Shown here: piece by piece, positions 10,562 to 21,983 of the stretch
Layout: every line of letters starts with the position of its first letter
How positions within the stretch are numbered: the stretch's first letter is position 1
NCBI GenBank assembly: GCA_032717465.1
Contig: CM064658.1
Coordinates: 8,279,895 to 8,343,894, forward strand
Source of the DNA: Coenobita brevimanus
Lineage: Eukaryota > Arthropoda > Malacostraca > Decapoda > Coenobitidae
Reading direction: 5' to 3'
DNA: 64,000 nucleotides
Notes under the pieces: generated by a model
The model's database searches: none
Seen by the model: the letters and a program-made list of their open reading frames with translations, nothing else
Told to the model about the DNA's origin: nothing
Made by a program: the position numbers and the translations under genes

Positions 10562-10720
10562 GAGTTCGTGACATGTGATCACTGGTTGCATGTTGACATT
10601 GCTGGTGTGATGGAGAACAAGGATGAAGTAGCATACCTGGGGAAGGGCATGAGCGGCCGTCCCACACGCACCCTGGCAACACTCATTGACCTACTTGCAT
10701 GTTCTGATGCCCCATTGTAA
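10562..10720 (+). CDS. LAP3: Cytosol aminopeptidase, terminal coding exon
   Basis: After a strong T-rich acceptor (TTTTTTTTCAG, ending 10561) the frame encodes EFVTCDHWLHVDIAGVMENK, then DEVAYLGKGMSGRPTRTLA and a C-terminus ending SDAPL with TAA at 10718-10720 (52 residues). This is the typical M17 C-terminus: the W..LDIAG block, K.E..YL.KGM.GRPTRTL, then a short amphipathic end. It joins in phase 0 to AAG of either alternative exon, giving the expected ...FLKEF.... Together the recognised exons supply about 129 residues, the C-terminal quarter of a ~500-residue enzyme. No frame damage is seen. Confidence 0.96.
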   Translation, partial: EFVTCDHWLHVDIAGVMENKDEVAYLGKGMSGRPTRTLATLIDLLACSDAPL

Positions 10721-11023
10721 GCCTTCAGTATCTCAGCTTTTTATGAGGTGGTAGGAAGCCTTCAAGTGGTGGCACAGTTACAGCTGAGTGTCTCCTTTGC
10801 GTGGTTATACTACCCCCTTGCAACACTCATTTACCTCCTAGCGTGCCACAATGCTCCCTTGTAAATTCATCAGATCAAAGGATGCCATGCTTCCTTTCAA
10901 GTCATCCCCATACTGAGGTTGGCTGTGGCACACCCAGTGTTTTAGAAGGACTAAGGGCAAAACCAAGTGCCAAAAGGACTCACAGTGGCTTATAGTGATT
11001 AAATGAAGGCTATACTGTGACTA
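10721..11023 (+). other. Probable 3' UTR of the aminopeptidase gene
   Basis: Sequence between the stop codon and the Tigger-like element at 11024. It holds the decayed exon duplicate at 10809-10863 and a variant polyadenylation hexamer ATTAAA at 10998-11003. A canonical AATAAA first appears at 11259-11264, inside the transposon. Which of the two is used cannot be told from sequence alone. Confidence 0.45.
10809..10863 (+). pseudogene. Decayed duplicate of the aminopeptidase terminal-exon end
   Basis: CCTTGCAACACTCATTTACC followed by TCCTAGCGTGCC and CTCCCTTGTAA closely resembles the end of the real exon (10668-10720: CCTGGCAACACTCATTGACC ... CCCCATTGTAA), including the stop-codon position. 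Roughly three quarters of the bases agree by eye. It lies about 143 bp downstream in the 3' UTR and has no splice sites of its own. Confidence 0.7.
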
Positions 11024-12281
11024 CGGTTCATCCCTGCTGTTTGCGGGGTTACGTATTGACCCCCCCCCCCCATGAATGGGTGAAATCCGTGAATAATCTG
11101 TACCTTCCACAAAAATCACTGTTACGTCCTCGTCCCACACTGCCGCAGGCTCCAACAGCAGTACTGTAGTTCAGTATAGGAAGGACGTTGCCAAGTGAGT
11201 TGTTCTTCCCAGAGGCAGCCTTTCAGTGTACAACAGCAGATCAACTCAGGCATTGTAAAATAAACACTAGCTTCTTGAATGTGCTGTCTTTATTTTCTAA
11301 AGAATTACAATTAATGCTAGCCTACTTCACTGTTTTCACAAGTACCGGAGCTATGCAATCTTCACTAACTACACTAACACTGAACTAAACTCAGTAAACT
11401 GAAACTCCTCTAGTCCCTGCCCTGCCCTTATATAAGCTCCCTATGTACTAGAATAATCTACTAGGTTCTTGGGAAAGCAACAGTTTCCAGCTCAGATATC
11501 CAAACTATCCTGAGTTTTTTTTTTACATTACATAACACTCAACATAATTTAAAAAACAATCACGTTAATAAAACATTACAGATTAAAAAAAAAAAAAAGA
11601 GCACAAAAATTTATGTACAGTACCCTTACATCCAAGACAGGTTTGTCCAAGATGTTTCATGTCCAAGACGGAGACCATAAATAATAATGAAATACAGTAT
11701 ATTACTGTAGTACGGTTGCATCTGTCCAATATGGAACCAGCGGTTCATAATGGCCCAAATCTGAGGAGAATACAGCCATGATTGTCTCACCCGGTCCAAC
11801 ATGGTTCCTGCCCCTGGGAGAGTGACGTGGTTGACAAGTTGTCCAATAAAATATTGGCATCCGGTCACGTGATGAGGAGACGGGGTTTGCTTTTGTCTCC
11901 TTCACCAGTGTCGTGGACACACTCACCATGTGTTGGATTCAGTGTTTGCTCCCAGGTTATTGCCTCCCCTTAGGTAACCATGCTAACCCCTTGAAGCACC
12001 ACCATCTACCTCAGGCTACTAAACTGGAGATAACTGAGCTACTAAGCTGAAGATAACAAGCTCAGAAACACACACTTTCAAGGTGAGGATATTTGTTTTG
12101 GTGCCAAAATAGGTCTAGGTTGATGTTTTTATGGGCACTTTTTGAAGATTTTGTGATAATATTAATTTTTTTCTCCATAAGGTCTTGTGTTACTCCAAGA
12201 CTTTTCTCCTTCTAGACGGGACCCTCAGGCGACAACATTACCTTCTTGGATGCGAGGGTACTGTACATTCATTCATTCATC

Positions 12282-12615
12282 ATTCAATCCTACGTTGCCC
12301 CATAGGGAGCGTAGGGGCCCGGGGCTAGGCAAGTTGGTCCTGACATTTAAGATTGACCAGCCTCACACATCCCTGAGTGACATTAGGTTAGCAGTAAACT
12401 CCAACCACCCCTTGGATAGAAACCTTCACCAGCTCAGTCCGAATGGAGTGCCGTAATTACCCACTAAACCACCAGGCGCCAAAATTTGGTTATGTTGTTA
12501 TCACCCAGCATAGTAAATGGTTTCCTAGTGTACAGGAAACCATTTTGCGTGTCACTCAGTGTAGAGCCACCCACAGGGAGAAGGAAGGGGAGAGAATGAA
12601 GGAAAGAAAGACAGA
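12282..12615 (-). mobile_element. SINE-N copy nested in Tigger-like element 1
   Basis: Same sequence blocks as the copy at 797-1143: CCTACGTTGCCCCATAGGG, CCCGGGGCTAGGC, ACCACCAGGCGCC, then TTTGGTTATGTTGTTATCAC and the AAATGGTTTC/GAAACCATTT hairpin. It is preceded on the plus strand by an ATTC repeat, the tail side of the element. Target duplications were not resolved. Confidence 0.75.
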
Positions 12616-12809
12616 AGAGGGCAACTTACAAAATACCTCTGCTTACAAACAGTAGACTAACTGGCAACTTTGACACGTAACTGAAAAAATACGAGAATCG
12701 TCGGGAATTCTCCAGCAAAACCTAACTAACAATCCAGTTTCTTAATGACTGGTTTTACTGTTTTAACTATCCCAATTACCTACAGACCCACTATGAGGCC
12801 TGTAAATAT

Positions 12810-13240
12810 ATTTTATGGCACATTAATACTTCCTAAAGACAGAGCAGGATAATACAGAAGCCTTTCTTGGTACGGTACACTATACTCACCCATGCGATGA
12901 TGGTGAAGTTTTCCAGTGCAACATTCTTCCTGTGGCAGCCCTCCACCCACACACTTAAGGCTGATTCCATTCGCACAATGATTTTTTCTCATAGATGTCA
13001 CCACCTTTGCTTTCCCACTTACACTAGCTGCAACTGCATCACAAATGGCCTTCTCATTTTTATGCAATGCACCATGCTCTTGTTCACACCAAAATGTCAG
13101 CTGACAGCTGCAGACAAGTGCCCCTCACTCACTGTGTTCAGCATTTTCACTATATCTCCCAGCAACATTGCTTTCTTCTGCCGCTTAGGCTCCCAAGCAG
13201 CAGATGCACCCTGAGCAGCATGCTTAGGACCCATTTTTCA
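12810..13240 (-). pseudogene. Tigger/pogo transposase N-terminal fragment
   Basis: Minus-strand frames starting near 13234 read MGPKHAAQGASAAWEPKRQK, then MLLGDIVKMLNTVSEG and VSRHFGVNKSMV. This is a CENP-B/Tigger N-terminal helix-turn-helix (KRK..t..eK..ii...e.G....iar.fgv..stv). After a frameshift, KNEKAICDAVAASVSGKAKV matches the following linker, and ESALSVWVEGCHRKN the second helix-turn-helix. Downstream catalytic sequence (DDD/E) was not found. It is clearly dead. Confidence 0.65.
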
Positions 13241-13669
13241 CAGGGATAAAGCATGGAGTTGATTAATGAAGCCGTAATAACATGCAGAACACACACACAT
13301 GCTCAACCCTTGAGATTAACTTAGAATGATCATGGTGGCATATGATTGAGTCCCCTCTTTAAACGGCCAATAGGATAAGGAGAAAGAAGGTACATAGACG
13401 GATAATAAGGGCTGCTGCCCTAGGAGCCAATCACAAGGAAGCTCTCATTGTGAGAAAAGAGGGGAGATTTGTGTTGTGAAATACCGAGTGCTGTAGAGTA
13501 TGATGCCGTGTGCTAAAAAACACTTACCTACTCAGGGTAACTGCACAGTTTAACTGTATAGGACAGTATTTCTCATGGAAAACTTGCAAAAAATCACTTA
13601 TGAACCACAGGAGCAGCTGATGCTGTGGGAAAAGCAGGAGATATCAACCTGTGAATTTTTTTTTTAAGT

Positions 13670-14165
13670 GGTAGGTGGGGGCACTCACCATCCACGCACT
13701 TGATGTAGTGCTGCTTTGGGTGTCTGCCCTTTCCTTTCTTCCTTCCTCTTCTGACTTTCATTCATTCTTTCCTCTTCCTCTTACCTATGGGTGACTTTAC
13801 ACTCCCTCTCCAGTCTTTCTTTCCTTTATTCTTTCTGCTTCCTTCTGCCTATGGCTGACTCGGCACTGAGTGACAAGCCAAATAGTTTCCTGTACACCAG
13901 GAAACCATTTCCTAGGCTGAGTGGTAGCCAAATAACCAAATTATGACACCTGGTGATTTAGTGGGTAATAAAAGTGCTCCAATCAGATTGGGCCTATGTA
14001 GGTCTATATCCAAGGGGTGGTTGGTGTTTACTGCTCACATAATGCCACTCAGGGATAAGTGAGGCTGGTCACACTCATCATATATGTCAGGACCAACTTG
14101 CATAGCTCCAGGCTTCTACACTCCTCATAGGGCAACACAGGACTGGATAATGAATGGATGAAATT
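13670..14165 (+). mobile_element. SINE-N copy, plus orientation, nested in Tigger-like element 1
   Basis: Begins GGTGGGGGCACTCACCATCC and CACTTGATGTAGTGCTGC, the same head as SINE-G. The core follows (AGTTTCCTGTACACCAGGAAACC hairpin region), then the SINE-N-specific tail (CACCTGGTGATTTAGTGGG, GCTGGTCACACTCATC, CTCATAGGGCAACACAGG). It is the longest copy and links the SINE-G head to the SINE-N tail. Confidence 0.72.
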
Positions 14166-14349
14166 TTGAAATAATTTCCCAGAAAAAATCCATGAATATT
14201 CGAACCTGCAATTAGCAGGGGTTGACTGTAACTGCTCCAGACTGGAAAGTGACTCCACAGCAGAATAAGTGTCTGGATATAGTATGAATAGAATAATGAA
14301 ATACCTTTTAACTGGAAGATGTTACATGTTGTGTCTCCCCCCATAAATG

Positions 14350-14515
14350 ATGACAGCTCATTTTTTTTTTTTTTTTAATGTGTTTTGCTTTTGTGTTGTA
14401 TTTTCTTGTTTTTGTTGTATTTACTTTTTTTTGTGTGTTGTATTTTCATTTTTTTTTAAATTTGTTTTTGAGTTGTATTTTCTTGGTTTTTGTTTTGTTT
14501 TTGTGTTGTTAATTT
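14350..14515. repeat. T-rich low-complexity tract
   Basis: Runs of T broken by G (TTTTGTTTTTG and TTGTGTTGTATTTTC patterns). The open frames across it are composition artefacts. Confidence 0.8.
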
Positions 14516-14970
14516 ATTCCATCTGTAATGATGTAAATCCAGTGGGTGGTTGGAGTTTATTGCCCACTTGGGGATAGGGGAAGTTGGTCACTGTCACTTT
14601 AAATGCTGGAACTAAATAACTTAGCCCGGAGTCTGTATACTCCTGATTGGGCAAAAAAAAAGAATTGGACAGATGATTTTGTTCTGCCTGTTGGGTAACA
14701 TTGTGTTTTGTGACCACAGACAAAATACCTCCTTGCTGCGCTGTCCTCTGCCATCAGCAAAATGATTAGGTCATGTGGAGAATAAAAACTGATAGAGTGA
14801 CCAGGACAGTGTGAGTGGGATGGAGGGGGTGGAGAGGTATTTTAATGAGGGTAGAGTGAGTTGGGAAGAGGGTAGCCTGGTAACAGAGGACAGGATGACA
14901 CTGGGGCATTTTGTGCGTGGTTACCCCTCCAGGATTAAGACATCTGGCTATAGATAAATAGATATTACTA
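14516..14970. mobile_element. SINE-N tail fragment and two opposed LINE-B 3' fragments
   Basis: 14516-14665 resembles the SINE-N tail (CCAGTGGGTGGTTGGAGTTT, then ACTCCTGATTGGGC), plus orientation. 14720-14762 resembles the LINE-B end in minus orientation (ACAAAATACCTCCTTGCTGCGC). 14763-14970 is a plus-strand LINE-B end (GATGGAGGGGGTGGAGAGG, then GGTTACCCCTCCAGGATTAA and GACATCTGGCTATAGATAAA). All are diverged. Confidence 0.55.
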
Positions 14971-15224
14971 GTAGCTGCAATCCCAGGCTTGACTGAATGT
15001 GATCCTGGCAAAATGCAGGCTGAAGTTGCTCCATTCTTGCAGTCCACCATCCTCATTTTAGGGAATATGGAGGGAATTGAGAGAGATTTGTAGAATCAGG
15101 TAGTGGAGTCACCTACTTTTATCAGTGCCACCACATAAGGGCATCCCTCTTCAGCACTTTTTTTTTTTTTTTTTTTTAACAGGAAGGAAAAACAAATAAA
15201 TAAAAAAAATAATCTATACATCAG

Positions 15225-17765
15225 ATTACTGGTGTCCTCCATTCATAAAAAATCTGTAACAGTTGGACTTGAACTGCTGCAGGTTGAAGTTTGGGGGGAA
15301 CAACTCCGGGGAAGCGAGTTCCAAAGAGATGGAGTTCGAGGAATAAAAGAATTCTGATGGGCAGAAGTTCTGCAATATGGCTGCATGACATTCCAGTCAT
15401 GAGCACTACCAGATGCACATGTAGCATGAGGGAAGGCATGGAGGGGTAGCACAATAGATGCAAGTTCATCTGAGCATTTACCATAAAAAGTAATCCCTCC
15501 AATATCCGACATAATAGAGCCAAAGGCATGTCCGGATAATGATCCTGTCTGGATATTGGGCCCCAGCCTCCTGGACTTGTACTTATGGACCCTAACTCAG
15601 AAAAACACCTATACAACTCCCTCTGGACATGCATTGCACCTATTTAAGACCCAAATCAAACCAATAAGGGACATAAAAGACTGAAATAAATGAAAAAGAA
15701 CCATAAAATGAGGTTTTAGAGGTGAGTTTATACAATATTAAACATTCTGGGTACTTTCAAGTCCCTGGCTCCTGGACTGGTTTGAACCGCCAGTTTGCAG
15801 TCCACAGTTAATCCTCTGCACTTTAATTTCTTAACACTGAACAACACTGTAAATTCCCATGTGTTCTAGTGGCGAGGTATTGCAGTTTATTCACTGTTTA
15901 TTCACAAAAAACAAGCACCTGTGGCTTGCACTGCTATGAGCATCTGCTCTCGATCGGAGTTTGGCTGTGACTGTTGATGATAGCGGGGTAACAGAATTGC
16001 CAGATTGCAATGGCCACGTTACCAATCTCCTCAACTTTCGTTACCAAATTTAACTTTTCATTACCAAATTCGTAAAGCTAGCATTTATTCTTCACTAATT
16101 ATATATACAAGTGGAAATATATGTAATCACTCTCCTTATAATTAACACCATGTTGATTATTTTCACGCTATGTAGGATAGCAGATTAATCAGAGAGAGCA
16201 AACAATCCACCATCTCCATCCTGTGTATCCTCATACATGTGAAAAATCCATTTGGTAATGCATTATTCTGATTCATTACCAAATGAATTTTTCATTACCA
16301 AATTGGCCCACACTTGGTAATGAAAAATACCAAATGGCAACCCTGACAGGGGAGGGGGGAGGGGGAGGAAGGAAGGGGTGAAGGGACCATGGTGTAACAG
16401 CTGTTCGGCGCCAGGCGGCAATTTCAAATTACGGGAGGGGAAAAAGTCAGATTTTTTTTAAATTTTTTATGGTTTTTGGCCCATTTTGGGAATATTGGAT
16501 GCCAGGACGATTATGTCCGGTTAGTGGGGATGTTCGGATATTGGGCGTTCGGATATTAGAGGGATTACTATATCTATAAAATAATTCAAGGGAGTCAACA
16601 TTCCTCCTTCCTTTGTAGAAGAGGTAGTTTATTTGTAATGGCAGGGTTATTAATAATTCCAACAGCTTTGTTCTGAATTTTGTCTAGTTATTTTAGTGCA
16701 ACCTCTCCACATCCATTCCACAAGGGTGAGCTATATTCTAGCTGAGAGCACACATGACTTATAAATTATAGCTAACTGCTCATCAGTGAAGAAGTTATGG
16801 ACTGTATAACAATCCAGGTTTCTCTGAGGTGGTTTTAGCAAGTGATCTGACATGAGAGGTCCACCTGAGGGCATTAAGTGAAACACCGAGAATTTGAATA
16901 CTTTTCGAGATGGAAATATTAGTGGCATTGAAGGTAATATACAAATCTGGTAGTATCTATTAGTAAACTGTACATATTTGGTTTTACTTGCATTAAATGA
17001 GAATGTAATTTTGTCCCCATTCAGTGATCTTAGATAAGTCCTGATTTACAGACATGGTTGCACTGAGTTGAGAGTTAGAGATTAAACTTTGTGAAAGGGT
17101 GTATGTGTGTGAATGAACTGTGAAGTGTTCAGTGATCTGCATATGAATGGATGGGATTGTGGGTTACAGATAAGAGACCATTAATATGAACAAGGAATAG
17201 GTTTGGTGCCAGAACTGATCCTTGTGGCACGCTGGTGTTAGGCGAGTGGAAATTGGAATATACATAATGTAATTTTACTGCTATTTTTCTGTCACTGAGA
17301 TATGAGGAAAGCAGAGGAACAAAAGACATTAGTCCATAGCAAGGGAGTTTTGACAGCAGGGAATGGTGCCACACTCCGTCGAAAGCTTTAGAAATATCAA
17401 GGGCTACTGCCTGAGTTTCCTCATGCTGGTCAATTGATTGATGAATGGTATTAGTCAGGAGATTAAGTATTTTGATGGTGGATTTTTCATGGTGAAAACC
17501 ATATTGTCTATCACTAATTAAGTTGTTGGATTCAAGGCATTTACCTATGTGCTTCTTAATTACAGTCTCAAAGACTTTACCAAGAGAAGATGTGATAGCT
17601 ATTGGTCTTTAATCAGAGGGGTCAGAGGAGCTTCCTTTCTTTGGAATAGGTTGGATATTGGCTTCTTTCCATGAATCTGAAATGAAGCAGTACATATCCA
17701 TAGTCTGAATAATTTAGCTAAAACAGAAACGTTCTGGGAAGCACTTTTTCAAAATAGTCAAATCA
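15225..17765 (-). mobile_element. LINE-E, decayed non-LTR retrotransposon, interrupted by a MITE
   Basis: The minus strand reads, in order, WKEANIQPIPKKGSSSDPSD, ITSSLGKVFETVIKKHIGKC, DRQYGFHHEKSTIKILNLL, ALDISKAFDGVWHHSLLSKL (motif A), TSVPQGSVLAPNLFLVHING and SYADH (the catalytic YADD with the last Asp changed to His). Later come SSPLWNGCGEV, LPLLQRRRNVDSLELFYRY and, beyond the inserted MITE, CRTSAHQNSFIPRTPSLWNSLPRS. The block order is that of jockey-superfamily RTs. Multiple stops are present. No endonuclease was found, so it is 5'-truncated near 17765. Confidence 0.78.
15489..16569. mobile_element. MITE with Tigger-like terminal inverted repeats, inside LINE-E
   Basis: Left end AGTAATCCCTCCAATATCCG (from 15489). 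The right end, ending 16569, reads as its inverse (CGGATATTAGAGGGATTACT). The element splits the LINE-E C-terminal codons between the LELFYRY block and the FYGKCSDELAS block, which would otherwise be adjacent. It has no transposase. Internal sequence includes a repeated ATTACCAAATG motif (16240-16335). A TA target duplication is not clean at the left side. Confidence 0.72.
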
Positions 17766-18906
17766 CCTAAGGAGTGGCTAATTGGTTCTGGACTGAGCCC
17801 GTCGCTTGATAGCAACCAGGAGGACCCTGCGCTGCCAGCCCTACCCTGCCGGTGGTGATAATCCAAGATACCACCTCGTTTGCTGATATTAATGCAGCGG
17901 CCATTGCTAAGAGGGAATAAAAATAGGTGTGATATCCTATGTGCATGTAGTGTGGTGTAAACAGCTGAAGATAGGTATTAAGAGAGAATGCTGGCCTACT
18001 CTGTGTGTAAATGAAAGCACTGAAAATGTTCAGCAAAGAGGGATGTTCAGGATCAGGTCCTGAGGGCTGGTGAAATGGGGGCTCCAGCTCTCCCTGTCAC
18101 CAGCTTGCCACCCTACATAGATAACTTGTACAGTCAGGGACTTACTGTTCCACTGACTCTGCTTCACGTTTAGGACACGAGTCACTTTCCTCTCTGATGC
18201 ATCAGATGACAAAATCTAGTTAGATTTTGGTGGTTATTAGTAATAATATACAGTACCTCTTTGTGCACCTGTAGCTGGTATATTTTCATCTGACAGACCT
18301 TGACCACTCTCAGTCTGAATACTGTTAGAGTTGCTTGTGATTCACTGAGCCTAAGTTAAGAGGTAGGAATGAGTCTCCTTGGTTTCTTGTGAAACACAGC
18401 CTCCAATCTGAATACAATTAACCATCAGCTGAGTTTAATTAGGCTAGGGTTCTTTGCCAGGTGAAAACAGAGTGGCTATAATCATCTCAGGGATGACACT
18501 CATGTCATACAGCGTGCAGGTTCAGCTCCCAAGTGGAATGTGGGGACCTACTGCATTTACCCATTTTCTGTCTTCTTTTTTCTCTTCCTTCCAAACACTT
18601 TTCAATTTGGTACCATTCCTTTACTTCTTCACCAATTTACTTCAGACTTGGCACAGTTGATCCTTAGGCAAATACCTGCATTTTTTTTTATTTTTGGGTT
18701 TTTAAATGGCTTTCAGGAGCCAAAGGTCAAAATATGCATATAGACAAATTTTGGTATCTTGTTTTTTTTTTTTACTTTCATCAATCATCATGGCAGTGTA
18801 AACATGTCTTACCCTTCTGCCTGTGTACTGTATCTGTGTGGAGACCATCCTGTATACCCTTTGGAGTTTTTGCAATCTTAATCCCACCAGGGATGTAGTT
18901 CAGTTA
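17766..18906. other. No gene recognised; dispersed repeat at 18363-18470
   Basis: Unassigned sequence. A block at about 18363-18470 (GGAATGAGTCTCCTTGG, then CAGCTGAGTTTAATTAGGC) is a diverged copy of 10165-10275, so both belong to an uncharacterised dispersed repeat. T-rich stretches occur around 18600-18780. Confidence 0.45.
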
Positions 18907-19150
18907 CTTCTATCTATCTATCGCCAGACGCCTCAATCCCGTTTGGGGTGGCCACAAACAAATCGCCTCCAAGTCGCCCTGTCCCCCGCCATTTCACTGC
19001 CCCGCTCCCAACTCACACCCCCCTCTCTCATATACCTCTCCACCCCATCCCTCCATCTCATCCTCGGCCTCCCCCTCCCTCTTCCCCCCTCCACCTCACT
19101 CACATACACTCTCTTCGTCAGTCTTTCACCCTCCATCCTCTCCACATGGC
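18907..19150 (-). mobile_element. LINE-B 3' end fragment with GATA tail
   Basis: The minus strand reads VERMEGERLTKRVYVSEVEG, GRGRPRMRWRDG and VCGHPKRD, then the tail GGCGTCTGGCGATAGATAG. The frame is open over 70 codons, so this is a young, strongly 5'-truncated copy ending abruptly at the CCACATGGC block. Confidence 0.85.
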
Positions 19151-19784
19151 CCTCTCATATTCTGGATTATAGTAACCCAGCCTCAGACTCTTAAGCCGTC
19201 TTTTTGTTGTTCACGCTGGAGCTTGTGATTCAAAGCTTGTCTTGGGGCGCTTGGTTACTGTCCGCAAAAACAGTCCAGGATACGTAGAACCGAAAAATTG
19301 CATGCTGATCGCAAAGTAAACAAAGGGGTTCGCCAAAAATTATCATCTGACGAATATGCAACTTACAGGTAACTGTTATTTGTGATGAACTGGCTCTATA
19401 TGTCGTTAATATTAGCCACCTGCACCCTAATTGTATGTACATCGTGCTATGTTTATCATTTACGTGTCCTTGTTGGCCAGTTTCACTCTCCAGATGCTGC
19501 ACCAAGACTGCTCCCAACCACGCCTGGGTGAGATACGAAGATGGTCTGGGATTTGATGATAAATGCTTGGGCCAGCTTCATATCACTTTGGCTGACAAAA
19601 ACGGTGCAGCTTGGTTTCACCGAAGATGGCTTCGAATCTGATCTGTCAGCTTGGATGACAAAAACGAGGCTTAGGCGGCTTTCACATGAGCGGCTTCTAC
19701 TGTGGCAGTTCTACCCACTTGCTTCGATGTGTGATTTTAGTCAGCCCTTCACACGGGCAGTTTTAGCCACTGTGTATTTACCTA
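19151..19784. other. No gene; end of a MITE-like repeat at 19665-19770
   Basis: Mostly unassigned. 19665-19770 (GGCTTAGGCGGCTTTCACAT, GAGCGGCTTCTACTG and the inverted CACACGGGC) resembles the element at about 23270-23580, which carries CGCTCGTGTGAAAGCAGCC. Both look like ends of one DNA-transposon-derived repeat. Confidence 0.35.
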
Positions 19785-21983
19785 ATTGTGATATACAGGA
19801 AATGAGCTACGCTCGTGGGGTTCCGTCTCTGTTTTTCAATTAGTCAAATTTTCCTTTAAACTCGTTCAAGTTTTTAGACTGGATGCTCTCTTTGTCCAGC
19901 CTATTCCACAGGTCTATGCATCAATAAGGAAAACTATATATCTTGATATCCTTCAAGCAGCTTGGCTTCTTCAGTTTCATTCCGTGTCCTCATGTTACCC
20001 TCTTATCCCATACAAAAAGATGTCTGTCAGTTTTATCTACTCCCATCACGGTCCTGAACTCTGTAATCATGTCGCCCATCTCTCTCCTTTCCTCTAAGGA
20101 TGGCAAATCCAGCTTTTCCAGCCTCTCTCTGTATGACAGATCTGCCAGGCTGGGGACTACCTTGGTTGCTGTTCTTTATATTCTCTCAATCTTGTTTATA
20201 TCTTTCTTTTTGTGTGGGGACCACACTACTGCTGCATATTCTAACCTGGAGTGGATCATGGCCACTATCAATTTTTTCATCATCTCATCCATGTAATGAA
20301 ATGCTACTCCTGTGTTAGTCAAGAGTTTATACATTTCTGTAACTGTCTTGTTAATATATTTTTCAGGTGACAAACTATCCTGGACCAGCACTCCTAAATC
20401 TTTCTCTTCTCTTGCTTTTCTGACTGGTTCATTACCCATCAAATAATTCAGTGATGGCCTCTTGGTACTTTTACCCATTTCCAATATCTTACATTTCTTT
20501 GTGCTGAATATCATTTCCCACATCTGGCTCCAATCATGTATCTTATCCAGATCCTCTTGCAGCATTTTACAGTCCTCCTCAACCTCTACCTTCCTCAAGG
20601 TCTTTGCATCATCAGCAAATAGACTTGCATAACTGTTCACTCCATCTAGCATATCATTTACGTAAATCAGGAACATTACAGGTACCAACACCAAGCCCTG
20701 TAGGACTCCACTTATTACTTCCCTCCATCCAGACATCCTGTCCTTTATTACTATCCTCATTTGTCTGTCTCTCAAAAAGTCTCTCATCCATTCCAGGAGG
20801 TTTCCCTTCAGTCCTCCTATATGCTCTAGTTTCCACATTAGTCTCTTATGGAGTACGTTGTCAAAGGCCTTCTCCAAATCTAAATATACACAATCCACCC
20901 AACCGTCTCTCTCCTGTAGCACATCAATCGCTCTTGAGTAAGAGCTCAACAAGTTGGAAGCACAAAACCTTCTACTTCTGAATCCAAACTGACTTTCAGC
21001 CAAAATATTCATTTTGTGACCATGCTGGTTAGGGACACTGGTCTATAATTCAGGGGTTCTTCCTTGTTTCCTCCCTTATAAATTGGTACCACATATGCCA
21101 TCTTCCATTCTTGAGGCACTTTCCCCTCTTCCAGAGAATACACATTTAAACTGTGAATCGTATCCGCCAGCTGTTCTCTGCATTCCTTCAGTACCCAATT
21201 AGAGATTCCATCCAGTCCTGAGGCTTTCCTTACATTTTGAGTTTCCAGTAATTAATACACTTCCTGTACTTCCACTTTTATATCTTTTATCACTATATTT
21301 CTAGTCACTCCCTTCCCTTCCACAAAGTCCCTTTCATTTGTGAAAACAGATTGGAAGCATTTGTTCATTATTTCAGCTTGCATTGCCAAATGCTTATAGA
21401 CCTCTCCATCTACTTTCAGTTTGGTGATTCCTTCCTTTTGTTTCAATTTCCCAGTGACATATCTATAAAACAGTTTGGGTTCATCCTTACATTTGTCTGT
21501 TATACCTTTTTCAAAGTTCCTTTCTTCCTCTCTACGTATTCTTGTATATTCATTTCTAGTTCTTTTATATTCTTCCTTTGTTCAGTCATTACTTCTCTTT
21601 CTCCAGTTATTCCATGCAGTGTACCTCTTTTTTTTTTTTTCTTTTCTTTTTTTATTGCATCATACACCTTCTGTTAAACCACTCCTTTTTCCTATTTTCT
21701 TTCTCCTTTACTCTTGGCACATATTTTTCCACTCCCGCATTATGAAGGTCTAAAAAGATATCCCACTTCCTCTGTATCTCTCTTGTTTCTCTGAATTTTC
21801 TGCAATCCACATTTTTGAAAAATTTTCTCAATCCTGTAAAGTTTGCTTTCCTAAAGTTGTATCTTCCCTGCCTATAAAGCTCGTCTCTTGACACCACGTT
21901 CCCTATAATCATCTGGAACTCAATGACCACATGATCACTTTTTCCTATAGGACACAGATATTTCAAAGATTCAATTACGTCGG

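Larger units (their letters stand above)
11024..14228 (-). mobile_element. Tigger/pogo-like DNA transposon 1, decayed, with nested SINEs
   Basis: The two ends are imperfect terminal inverted repeats: CGGTTCATCCCTGCTGTTTG at 11024 against the reverse complement of the right end, CAGTCAACCCCTGCTAATTG (ending 14228). Both are flanked by TA (11022-11023 and 14229-14230), the target of this superfamily. A degenerate transposase N-terminus on the minus strand lies within (12810-13240). SINE-N copies at 12282-12615 and 13670-14165 are nested inside. The region 11270-12280 holds no recognisable gene. The insertion sits directly downstream of the aminopeptidase stop codon. Confidence 0.7.

Noticed and set aside
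14347..14577. Phe/Val/Cys-rich frame suggesting a membrane protein
   Set aside because: It is a T-rich low-complexity tract; hydrophobicity follows from TTT and GTT codons.
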